DNA of 64,000 bases from positions 1-64,000 of the forward strand of contig CAWDRV010000006.1 in assembly GCA_963804825.1 (NCBI GenBank), read 5' to 3'. This document shows positions 8,641 to 16,511 of this stretch, one piece after another. The notes under the pieces are model-generated. The model made no database searches and was not told the DNA's origin. It saw nothing but the letters and a program-made list of their open reading frames with translations. How positions within the stretch are numbered: position 1 is the stretch's first letter; each line of letters opens with the position of its first letter. The translations under genes were made by a program, and so were the position numbers. Source of the DNA: JBKQVT01 sp963804825 (lineage in GTDB: Bacteria; Planctomycetota; Planctomycetia; Pirellulales; Thermoguttaceae).

Positions 8641-9540
8641 TGAGAACCGCGCTATCGCTGGCCGCATGGATCCTTGTTTTGGCGCCTGCCGGGGCGGCCG
8701 AGATGCGCCACGCCGCCCAAGGCGGCGGAGATCTCGCAGGTCACGCGCTCGCGGCAGTTCGGCCTACAGCGGGAAGACTTCCGCGTCGGCCCGAAACAGA
8801 ATGCCGGCTTCGTCATCTTGCCGTCGAAACCGGCCGCCGACGGCTCGAAACCGTGGATCTGGTACGCCCCCACCTTCGTAAGCCCGCGCGGATCGCTGCC
8901 CGATGAAGAACACGCCTGGATCTTCAAGCAACTCGTCGCGCGCGGATTTGCCGTTGCCGGCGTGGACGTGGGCGAATCGTTTGGAAATCCGGCGGGCCGC
9001 GCCGCCTTCACGGACTTTTACCGCGCCGTCGTGAAGCGCTACGGGCTGGGGCCGAAAGCCTGCCTGCTGGCGCAGAGCCGCGGCGGCTTGATGCTCTACA
9101 ACTGGGCCGCCGAGCACGCCGATTGCGTGCAGTGCATCGGCGGCATCTACACGGTGTGCGACCAGTCCAGTTGGCCGGGCCTGGCCAAGTCGTGCCCCGC
9201 CTACGGCATGACCGAGGCCGAACTGGCGAAGCATTTGGCCGAGCACAATCCCATCGACCGGCTGGCGCCGCTGGCCCGGGCGAAGATTCCGATCCTGCAT
9301 CTGCACGGCGACGCGGACACGCTGGTCCCGTTGGATCGCAACAGCGGCGAGCTGGCCCGCCGCTACCGCGCCCTGGGCGGCGCGATGGAATTAGTCGTCG
9401 TCAAGGGCAAAGGACACGAGGTCTGTCCGGAGTTCTTCGAGAACCGGCGGCTGGTGGACTTTCTCCTGTTACAGGGGAAACTTCCGGGTGCTCGGCCAAG
9501 AGGCGGCGGCGCAGCCGCAAATGCTCCCACCGCCAGATAG
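8641..9540 (+). CDS. Secreted alpha/beta hydrolase, one frameshift
   Basis: About 300 residues. The ATG at 8641 gives a signal peptide (MRTALSLAAWILVLAPAGAA); the frame then shifts near 8715-8735 into AAEISQVTRSRQFGLQ. The catalytic serine sits in LLAQSRGGLML (a variant nucleophile elbow), the acid in HLHGDADTLVP and the His in VKGKGHEVCPEFF, a complete triad. Closest to small prolyl-oligopeptidase/dienelactone-type hydrolases; substrate unknown. The last 20 residues (GARPRGGGAAANAPTAR) overlap a convergent gene remnant and look unnatural, so the true C-terminus may be altered by a deletion or misjoin. Confidence 0.82.
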
Positions 9541-9731
9541 GCCGTCAGGTCCTCCCGCGGCTGGACCATCCATCGCGCCTGGGCCGCCGCGCCCGCCAGG
9601 GCGAGCAGGCCGGAAAACCCCACCGTCGCGGACCGGTAGCCGCAAAAGATCTCGTTGCGGGCGATTTGGGAGCGGATTTCCGTGATCTGTGCCAGGGCGT
9701 CGCCAGGATTCTGGCCGCTGGCAGTTGACAT
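9534..9731 (-). pseudogene. Truncated membrane protein, N-terminal remnant
   Basis: From the ATG at 9731 the protein reads MSTASGQNPGDALAQITEIR, then SQIARNEIFCGYRSATVGFS, then GLLALAGAAAQARWM. I recall this N-terminus from longer planctomycete membrane proteins of unknown function. Here it is recognisable for only about 65 residues, to LTAYL, and then runs antisense into the 3' end of the hydrolase gene. The remaining membrane segments are missing. Either a deletion joined two convergent genes or the assembly did. Confidence 0.55.
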
Positions 9732-9752
9732 TTGTCCAGTATTTGCTAGAAT
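9725..9752 (+). promoter_or_regulatory. Strong promoter of the small ORF at 9789
   Basis: TTGACA (9725-9730), 16-bp spacer, TAGAAT (9747-9752), 36 bp before the start codon. The -35 overlaps the start codon of the divergent gene remnant. Confidence 0.65.
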
Positions 9753-9788
9753 GATGGAAAAGTCAGCGAATGTCGTAAGGAGGTCACT

Positions 9789-9971
9789 ATGGACAGAAGT
9801 GAATTTGTGTCTCGGCATGAAGACTCGCGGCGGGCCGGCAACGACCGGGACCGCGATCCGCGGCCGATTGGCGAGGTCTTGGCGGAGCTTTTGGCCCGCT
9901 ACGAGCGGCGGTTTCCCGGCGTTCGGATTGCCGTCGTCCAGACCCCGACCGAAGCTGTTGCTTCGTGCTGA
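9789..9971 (+). CDS. Small acidic protein of unknown function
   Basis: 60 residues, MDRSEFVSRHEDSRRAGNDR at the N-terminus and a probable helix PIGEVLAELLARYERRF in the middle. It is supported by a perfect ribosome site (AAGGAGG at 9777-9783, 5 bp before the ATG) and a near-consensus promoter. No domain is recognised and no membrane segment is visible. It lies alone between the remnant gene and a palindromic repeat. Confidence 0.7.
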   Translation: MDRSEFVSRHEDSRRAGNDRDRDPRPIGEVLAELLARYERRFPGVRIAVVQTPTEAVASC

Positions 9972-10030
9972 AAGGCCCAGCCGCGGGCGGGCGTTATGTC
10001 GGTCGTCGATTGACAGGCAGGCAAACCCCC

Positions 10031-10096
10031 GTAGGTTATGCTTCAGCATAACGTAATGTGTCGCCGCAATAAATGTTATGCTGAAGCATAACCTAC
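10031..10096. repeat. Palindromic repeat family 1, copy 1
   Basis: Perfect 22-bp inverted arms at 10031-10052 and 10075-10096. Each begins GTAGGTTATGC and is itself nearly palindromic (GTTATGCTTCAGCATAAC). Other copies lie at 53478-53543 (perfect) and 63621-63676 (degenerate), and a half element near 28090-28107. Intergenic, just upstream of the MBL-fold gene. Confidence 0.85.
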
Positions 10097-10141
10097 GCAA
10101 GTGCCGTTCCAACGTCGCCGGGCGTGCGGTACAATGCCGCA

Positions 10142-10906
10142 ATGCAGGTCATTTCCCTCCAGTCCGGCAGCAACGGCAATTGCATCTACGTCGAGACGGA
10201 AGGCGCGAGGCTGCTGTTCGACGCCGGGATCAGCGGCCTTCAAGTCAAACGGCGGCTGGCCCTCCACGGCCGCGATGTGGCGCGCGTGGACGCGGTGGTC
10301 ATCTCGCACGACCACGGGGACCACTGCCGCAGCATGGGAATTCTGCACCGCAAGTTCGGATTGCCCATCCACGTCACGGCCAAGACCCACAAGGCGGCTG
10401 CCCGCTACGGGCTGGGAAAAATCGCCGACGTGCACCACTTCCGCCGCGGCACGACCCTGCGGTTCGGCAAGGTCGCGGTCGAAACCATTCCAACCCCGCA
10501 CGACGGCGTCGATGGCGTCGTCTTCGTGGTCGACGACGGCCGTCGCCGTCTGGGAATCCTGACGGACCTGGGCCATGTATTCTCGGGCCTGGTGGACGTT
10601 CTGCGATCGCTCGACGCGGTGCTGCTGGAGAGCAATTACGATCCGAAAATGCTGGCTGCCGGCCCCTATCCCGACTGGCTCAAGGATCGCATTCGCGGCC
10701 CGGCCGGCCACCTCTCGAACGCCGAGGCCGCCGAACTTCTCCGCGCGGCCGCTTCGGGGCGTTTGCAATGGGCCTGCCTGGCCCATCTCTCCGAGGACAA
10801 CAACACGCCGAAAGTGGCGATGGCCACGCATCGGCGGATCGTCGGCCGGCGTCTGCCGCTGCTGGTCGCCACTCGGCACGAAGCCACCGACGTGCTCCAG
10901 GTGTGA
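10142..10906 (+). CDS. MBL-fold metallo-hydrolase (YycJ/WalJ-like)
   Basis: 254 residues from the ATG at 10142 (MQVISLQSGSNGNCIYVET). The zinc motif is ISHDHGDHCRSM (about residues 56-67), with further ligands expected in TPHDGV, ILTDLGH and AHLSEDN. SGSNGNCIYVE at the N-terminus is typical of the YycJ/WalJ branch, cytosolic phosphodiesterase-like enzymes with possible nuclease activity. A longer form from 10124 is possible but lacks support. Intact, monocistronic, between a palindromic repeat and the TetR promoter. Confidence 0.9.
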   Translation: MQVISLQSGSNGNCIYVETEGARLLFDAGISGLQVKRRLALHGRDVARVDAVVISHDHGDHCRSMGILHRKFGLPIHVTAKTHKAAARYGLGKIADVHHFRRGTTLRFGKVAVETIPTPHDGVDGVVFVVDDGRRRLGILTDLGHVFSGLVDVLRSLDAVLLESNYDPKMLAAGPYPDWLKDRIRGPAGHLSNAEAAELLRAAASGRLQWACLAHLSEDNNTPKVAMATHRRIVGRRLPLLVATRHEATDVLQV

Positions 10907-11041
10907 CGAGGATCGGGCGGGCAGGTCGGAGGAAAACCACGTCGCGGAACGAGCGCGATCCCCGCACTCCAGGGCACCACGTCAGTGGCCGCCCCCGAAA
11001 GGAGAGGGGGAAAGTCGCACGGTATCGCGTCAAAACCGCCG

Positions 11042-11070
11042 TTGACTTTCAATCACTAGTTTGATATAGT
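11042..11070 (+). promoter_or_regulatory. Promoter and likely operator of the TetR-RND operon
   Basis: TTGACT (11042-11047), 17-bp spacer, TATAGT (11065-11070). An imperfect inverted repeat (ATCACTA, 8 bp, TAGTCGAT) spans the -10 element at about 11052-11074, a natural site for autorepression by the TetR protein encoded just downstream. Confidence 0.6.
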
Positions 11071-11105
11071 CGATTAAAACATCTGATTCACTCGTGGAGT
11101 CTGCC

Positions 11106-11795
11106 ATGTCCCGAGTCCATGCCGGCTTGGAAACGAATGAGCGGCTGCTGGCGGCGGCGACCGAGGTCTTTGCCGAGGTTGGCTACCGGGCGGCGACCCT
11201 GCGCGAGATATGCCGCCGGGGCCGCGCCAATATCGCGGCCGTCAATTATCACTTCCGCGACAAGGAGCATCTCTACACGGCCGTGGTCCGCCGGGCGGTG
11301 GCGGCGGCCGGCGGGGGATTGGCCGTAATCGAACCGAATCCGGCCGATCCGCCCGAGGAAAAATTCCGGCATTTCGTGCATACGTTGCTTCAGAACATGT
11401 TAGGGGCCGATCGCCCCGTGCTGCTGCTGCAACTGGTGGCCCACGAGATGATCGAGCCGACGCCCGCGTTGGACTTGGTGGTGGAAGAGGGCGCCAGGCC
11501 AGTCAACGATATTCTCTTTGCCATCATCGCGGAAATGCTGGGGCCAACGGCTGATCCGACGCTGATACGCGATTGCACGAGCAGCGTGTTGTCGCAGTGC
11601 GCGTCGTATCAGCATTCGTGGGCGATGGTGCAGCGATTGGACCACTTGGACGTTCACGACCCGGCGACGATCGATCACCTGGCCGAACATATCTTCCGTT
11701 TTTCGTTGGGTGGCATCCGTGCCCTGGCCGAGGCTGCCAGGTCGGCCGAGCGCGAGCCGCCGATGGTTCGTGGCACTGTAAGGAATGAAGGGTAA
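11106..11795 (+). CDS. TetR family repressor with CecR-type C-terminal domain
   Basis: 229 residues. The N-terminal HTH (LLAAATEVFAEVGYRAATLR then EICRRGRANIAAVNYHF) is typical of TetR regulators. The ligand domain with LLQLVAHEMIEPTPAL resembles the CecR/YbiH type, often linked to HlyD and transporter genes. ATG at 11106 is preferred over a GTG 12 bp upstream. It is followed after 6 bp by the membrane-fusion gene, so it most likely represses its own efflux operon and is released by a transported compound. Confidence 0.92.
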   Translation: MSRVHAGLETNERLLAAATEVFAEVGYRAATLREICRRGRANIAAVNYHFRDKEHLYTAVVRRAVAAAGGGLAVIEPNPADPPEEKFRHFVHTLLQNMLGADRPVLLLQLVAHEMIEPTPALDLVVEEGARPVNDILFAIIAEMLGPTADPTLIRDCTSSVLSQCASYQHSWAMVQRLDHLDVHDPATIDHLAEHIFRFSLGGIRALAEAARSAEREPPMVRGTVRNEG

Positions 11796-11801
11796 GCAGC
11801 C

Positions 11802-13085
11802 ATGAAGATTTCCCAATGGCCCCGAGGGCATATTCTCATTCTCGGTTGCGCGTCGGCCGCGGTCGCGTGCGCCGCCGTCGCGGGCGGAATGGCTTTCGCG
11901 TGGGCACGGCAGAACACCGACGCCGGCGCCGAGGCGGCCGGCAAGACGGAATACCTGACAACCATCGCCCCGGTCGCCGAACCCTCGAGCCAGCCGGCCG
12001 CGTCCGGCAAGGTTTGCAAGCAGACCGTCGAGGCGGTCCAACGGCACGTGACCGTCCGTCTGACCGGCAGCCTCGCGGCCGACGACAAGTCGGACGTGGG
12101 AAGCAACGCCTCGGGGATCGTGATGAGAACTTGCGTCGAGCGCGGCAGCGTGGTGAAGAGGGGCGACCTGCTGGTCCAACTCGATCCCCGCGACGCCCAA
12201 TACGCCTTGGAGGAAGGGATATTGGCCGCGGAGCAATTGCGCGTGCGGCTCGGGCTGGAGGAGGGGAAGAAGTTCCGCGCGGACGACGTTCCCGAGGTCG
12301 AGGCGGCGAAGCTGGCCATGCTGCTGGCCGAAAAGAACCACAACCGGGCGGAAAACCTCAAGAGGCAAAAGGCCATTGCCCTGAGCGACGCCGATCAGAT
12401 GGAGACGGAGTATCGCTCGGCCGCGCAGCGGTACCAGTTGGCCCTGTTGCAGGCAAGGCAATTGTATCAGAGCTATCGGGCCGCCCTGGCGCACGTCGTG
12501 ACGCTGCAAAAAGCGGTGGAGGACTGCTCCATCCGGGCGCCGTTCGACGGCTGGGTCGCCGAGCGGGACGTGTCGGTGGGCGAGCGGGTGATCTCGCTGT
12601 TCCCCAGCGGCAAGCTGGCGACGGTCTTGCGGATCGACCCCTTGCGGCTGTCGCTGACCGTGCCGCAGCAAGAGATGGCGCGGATCAAGATCGGCCAGAC
12701 GGTCACGTTTCAGACCGACGCCTTCCCCGGCAAGACCTTCACCGGAACGGTGCGGTACATCACGCCGCAGGTGACCAGCGACAACCGTTCCGTGTGCGTC
12801 GAGGCGATGGTGCCCAATCCCGGGGCCGTGCTGCGTCCGGGGCTGTTCGTCACGGCGGAACTGCAACTGGACAAGCGGCAGACGGAACTTTACGTGCCGG
12901 AGGCGGCCGTCCGCAGTCGCGGCGACGTGGCCGCGGTGTTCGTCGTCCGCGGCGGGGTCGTCCGGGAGCAGATCGTCTCCGTGGGCGAGTCGGCGGCGGG
13001 CCGCGTCCGCGTCACCTCGGGGCTCACGGCCGGCGAAGTCGTCGTCCTCACTCCCGACCTGGTCCATGACGGCGACGCGCTATGA
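11802..13085 (+). CDS. RND efflux membrane-fusion protein (HlyD/AcrA type)
   Basis: 427 residues. An N-terminal membrane anchor (HILILGCASAAVACAAVAGG) is followed by a lipoyl half (ASGIVMRTCVERGSVVKRGD), a long alpha-hairpin (about residues 135-235), the second lipoyl half (CSIRAPFDGWVAERDVSVGE) and the beta-barrel with AMVPNPGAVLRPGLFVTAEL. It would link the inner-membrane RND pump to an outer-membrane channel. The stop overlaps the pump start as ATGA. No outer-membrane TolC gene is in the window. Confidence 0.93.
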   Translation: MKISQWPRGHILILGCASAAVACAAVAGGMAFAWARQNTDAGAEAAGKTEYLTTIAPVAEPSSQPAASGKVCKQTVEAVQRHVTVRLTGSLAADDKSDVGSNASGIVMRTCVERGSVVKRGDLLVQLDPRDAQYALEEGILAAEQLRVRLGLEEGKKFRADDVPEVEAAKLAMLLAEKNHNRAENLKRQKAIALSDADQMETEYRSAAQRYQLALLQARQLYQSYRAALAHVVTLQKAVEDCSIRAPFDGWVAERDVSVGERVISLFPSGKLATVLRIDPLRLSLTVPQQEMARIKIGQTVTFQTDAFPGKTFTGTVRYITPQVTSDNRSVCVEAMVPNPGAVLRPGLFVTAELQLDKRQTELYVPEAAVRSRGDVAAVFVVRGGVVREQIVSVGESAAGRVRVTSGLTAGEVVVLTPDLVHDGDAL

Positions 13086-16000
13086 ACTTTCTCGCTTCGA
13101 TTTGCATTCGCCGGCCGGTTTTCGCCACGGTGCTCACGCTGGTCTTCCTCGTGTTCGGCGTGGTGGGCTATCTCAACCTCGGCCTGGACCGCTTCCCCAA
13201 GGTCGATTTCCCCATCATCACCGTGACCACGCGACTGACCGGTTTGGCGCCGGAGGAAGTGGAGACGGAAATCACCGAGAAGATCGAGGAGGCCGTCAAC
13301 ACAACCAGCGGCATCGACGAACTCCGCTCGGTCTCCTCGGAAGGCATCTCGCAGGTCTTCATTACGTTCGTCTTGGAGAAGGACGCCGACGTGGCGGCCC
13401 AGGAAGTCCGCGACAAGGTCAACCGCATTCTGCCCGACTTGCCGCGGGACATCGACCAGCCGTTCGTCGAGAAGTTCGATCCCGATTCGTCGCCGGTGAT
13501 GACCATCGCCGTTTCGGCGCCGAGTTCGATCCGCGATCTGACCGAGTATTGCGACAAGGTGCTGCGGCGGCAGTTGGAATCGTTGCCGGGCGTGGGCCAG
13601 GTGCTGATCGTCGGCGGGCAGGCGCGGCAGATCAACGTGCAGTTGGACCCCCTGAAGCTGCGGTCGCACCGCTTGACCGTGGCCGACGTCGCCCGCGCCC
13701 TGCAAACGCAGAACCTCCAGGTGCCCGGCGGCTCGGTCAAGGTGGGGGCGAAGGAGTACACGCTGCGGACGATGGGCCGCGTGGAAACCGTCCCGGAATT
13801 CGAGCAGATCGCGGTGGCCACCCACGGCGAGCACACCATCAAGATCGGCGACCTGGGACACGTCGAGGACGGCGCCGAGGAGGTCAAGAGCCTCGCCCGG
13901 TATAACGAAACCCCGGCCATTCTGCTGAACATCCGCAAGCAGTCGGGCACGAACACCGTCGAGGTGGCCCGGCTGCTCAAGGAACGGCTTGCCGAATTGC
14001 AAAAGAGCGGTTCCAAGGACCGCCACATCACGCTGGTGCGCGACCAGTCGGTGTTCGTCCAGGCGTCGGTCGATACGGTCAAGGAGCATCTCATTCTCGG
14101 CTCGATCCTGGCCGCCGTGGTGATCTTCTTCTTCCTGGCCAATCTCCGCACCACGGTGATCTCGGCCCTGGCGATTCCCACCTCGATCATCTCGGCGTTC
14201 GCGGTCATTTTCTACATGGGTTTCACCCTCAACAGCATCACGCTGCTGGCGCTGGCGCTGTCGGTCGGCATCGTGATCGACGACGCGATCGTGGTGCTGG
14301 AGAACATCTACCGCTACATCGAGGAGAAGGACTGCACGCCGTTCGAGGCCGCCTTCGCCGCCACCAAGGAGATCGGCCTGGCCGTCCTCTCCATCACGCT
14401 CTCGCTGATCGCGGTGTTTCTGCCCATCGCCTTCATGGGCGGGATCGTGGGGCGGTTCCTCAAATCGTTCGGCATCACCATGTCGGCCACCATCCTGGTG
14501 AGCATGCTCATCAGCTTTTCGCTGACGCCGATGCTGGCCGCCCGATGGCTCAAGCTGAAACGGCTGAAAGCGGCCGGCGACGGCGACAACGGCAACGGCG
14601 AAGGCAGACGGCGACGGCAAGCCGGCGGCCATTGCGGCCCGGCACGCGGCCGCCAAGTCCCGCGGAGGCGTCTACCATTGGATCGAGAGCGGCTACCTGA
14701 CGCTCTTGCGGTTCTCGTTGCGGCGGCGATGGGTCGTGGTGTTGTGCGTCGTGGGCATGTTGGCCCTGGTGCCGGCGCTGCTGAAGGCGGTGCCCAAGAA
14801 CTTCATTCCCGACGACGACCAGGGGGAATTCGAGGTCAAGGTCCGGGCGCCGGAGGGCACGTCGCTGGAGGCGACCTTCGTGCTCCTGGACCGCATTTCC
14901 CGCGATGTCCGGCGGCTTTGCGGCGTCGAGTACACGCTCACGTCCGTGGCCGACAGCGACCAGCGGATCGCCAACGAGGGCACGGTCTACGTCCGCATGG
15001 CGCCGCTCGCCCGGCGGCGGTTCACCCAGTTCGAGATGATGAACTACATCCGCGAAAACATCCTGCCGCCGTATCGGAAGCAGGACCTCCGCATCAGCGT
15101 GAATCCGGTGGCGATTTTTTCCGGGGGCGGCATGACCCAGGCCGACGTGCAGTTCATGATCGCCGGGCCCGACATGAAGCTCTTGGACCAATATGCCCGG
15201 AAGGTGATGCGGGACCTCCGCCAGGTGCCCGGCGCCGTGGACATCGATTCGTCGCTGGTGGTGGGCAAGCCGCAGTACGGGGTCAGCGTGGACCGCGCCA
15301 AGGCCACCGACCGGGCGTGTCGATCGCCGACGTGGCCAACACGCTGAAGCTCCTGGTGGCCGGCAACAAGGCCAGCGACTACAACGAGAAGGGCGAGCAG
15401 TACGAGGTCCACGTCCGCGCGACGGCCGAGTTCCGCAATCGCTTGAAGGAACTGGCCACCGTGTCCGTCCCCTCGTCCAAGCATGAAATCGCGGCCCTGA
15501 GCGACGTGGTGAAGTTCAAGGAGGGGACCGGTCCGGCGGAAATCAACCGCCTGAACCGCAAGCGGCAGGTCACGATCAGCGCCAACATGACGCCCGGCAC
15601 CTCGCAGCAAACGCTGTTGGACGCCCTGGACCACAGCGTCACGCAGCTCGGCATGGGCGCCGACTACACGACCGGCCTGTTGGGAAAATCCAAGGAGATG
15701 GCCCGCACCTTCCACAGCTTTATGATCGTCTTCATCAGCGCGATCGTCTTCGCCTATTTGGTCATCGCCGCGCAGTTCGAGTCGTGGCTGCACCCCATCA
15801 CCATCTTGCTCTCGCTGCCGCTGACGCTGCCGTTCGCCCTGATTTCGCTGCTCATCTTCGGGCAGTCGTTGAACATCTTCTCCCTGTTGGGCATCCTGGT
15901 GCTGTTCGCCGTGGTGAAGAAGAATTCCATCTTGCAGATCGACCACACCAACCAGCTTCGCGCCGCCGGGCTGCCCCGCGAGCAAGCGATCCTGGAGGCC

Positions 16001-16345
16001 AACCGCGACCGGCTTCGTCCCATCTTGATGACCACGGTGGCCTTCGTGGCCGGCATGATCCCGCTGCTGGTTTCCAACAGCGAAGGCGCGGCGGTCAACA
16101 AGGCGATCAGCGGGGTGGTCATCGGCGGCCAGACGTTGTCGCTGCTGTTGACCCTGATCGCCACGCCGGTGGCCTATTCGCTGTTCGACGACCTGTCGCA
16201 GATCTTCTGGCGGCTCTTGGGCAAGGTGCAGTCCGATCTTGTCGAGGAGGGCGTGCCCGTCCGCTTGTCGCCGCACGGCGACTTCGTTCATGCCGGCGAG
16301 CGTTCCGAGCCCGATGCGGAATCGGTCGCGGCGGAAGCTCGATGA
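13082..16345 (+). CDS. RND efflux pump (AcrB/MexF type), two compensating frameshifts
   Basis: About 1,085 residues. It starts MNFLASICIRRPVFATVLTL. The proton-relay Asp pair is in LSVGIVIDDAIVVLENIY (about residues 400-401), and TM helices flank two large periplasmic loops. The second half holds VLFAVVKKNSILQIDHTNQL, where the relay Lys is expected. The frame shifts near 14605, continues in a second frame through GVYHWIESGYLTLLRFSLRR and PKNFIPDDDQGEFEVKVRAP, and returns near 15310 at GVSIADVANTLKLL. Both parts match the family, so the gene is probably intact. Exports drugs or lipophilic compounds using proton flux. Confidence 0.93.
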   Translation: MNFLASICIRRPVFATVLTLVFLVFGVVGYLNLGLDRFPKVDFPIITVTTRLTGLAPEEVETEITEKIEEAVNTTSGIDELRSVSSEGISQVFITFVLEKDADVAAQEVRDKVNRILPDLPRDIDQPFVEKFDPDSSPVMTIAVSAPSSIRDLTEYCDKVLRRQLESLPGVGQVLIVGGQARQINVQLDPLKLRSHRLTVADVARALQTQNLQVPGGSVKVGAKEYTLRTMGRVETVPEFEQIAVATHGEHTIKIGDLGHVEDGAEEVKSLARYNETPAILLNIRKQSGTNTVEVARLLKERLAELQKSGSKDRHITLVRDQSVFVQASVDTVKEHLILGSILAAVVIFFFLANLRTTVISALAIPTSIISAFAVIFYMGFTLNSITLLALALSVGIVIDDAIVVLENIYRYIEEKDCTPFEAAFAATKEIGLAVLSITLSLIAVFLPIAFMGGIVGRFLKSFGITMSATILVSMLISFSLTPMLAARWLKLKRLKAAGDGDNGNGEGRRRRQAGGHCGPARGRQVPRRRLPLDRERLPDALAVLVAAAMGRGVVRRGHVGPGAGAAEGGAQELHSRRRPGGIRGQGPGAGGHVAGGDLRAPGPHFPRCPAALRRRVHAHVRGRQRPADRQRGHGLRPHGAARPAAVHPVRDDELHPRKHPAAVSEAGPPHQRESGGDFFRGRHDPGRRAVHDRRARHEALGPICPEGDAGPPPGARRRGHRFVAGGGQAAVRGQRGPRQGHRPGVSIADVANTLKLLVAGNKASDYNEKGEQYEVHVRATAEFRNRLKELATVSVPSSKHEIAALSDVVKFKEGTGPAEINRLNRKRQVTISANMTPGTSQQTLLDALDHSVTQLGMGADYTTGLLGKSKEMARTFHSFMIVFISAIVFAYLVIAAQFESWLHPITILLSLPLTLPFALISLLIFGQSLNIFSLLGILVLFAVVKKNSILQIDHTNQLRAAGLPREQAILEANRDRLRPILMTTVAFVAGMIPLLVSNSEGAAVNKAISGVVIGGQTLSLLLTLIATPVAYSLFDDLSQIFWRLLGKVQSDLVEEGVPVRLSPHGDFVHAGERSEPDAESVAAEAR

Positions 16346-16360
16346 AGCGCTGCGCTTGTT

Positions 16361-16455
16361 GCCCACGCCCACCGGCTGTGTCCGGTGGGAAGGGTGGCGG
16401 AAAGCGGCGTCTTCTTCAGCGTCTTTTCCCACCGGTCGCAGCCGGTGGGCGTGGG
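16361..16455. repeat. Long imperfect inverted repeat after the RND operon
   Basis: Arms at about 16361-16389 and 16428-16455, built on GCCCACCGGC and GCCGGTGGGC cores. It lies between the convergent RND pump and M48 genes and may serve as a bidirectional terminator, though it has no T run. Possibly another dispersed repeat type. Confidence 0.65.
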
Positions 16456-16511
16456 GAGCAGGGGAAAAATTCTCCCTCCCATCGGGCGGCGCTACACGTT
16501 TCGACTCCCGG

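Noticed and set aside
10010..10037. TTGACA-N16-TAGGTT as a promoter for the MBL-fold gene
   Set aside because: The supposed -10 lies in the arm of palindromic repeat 1 and is a poor match.
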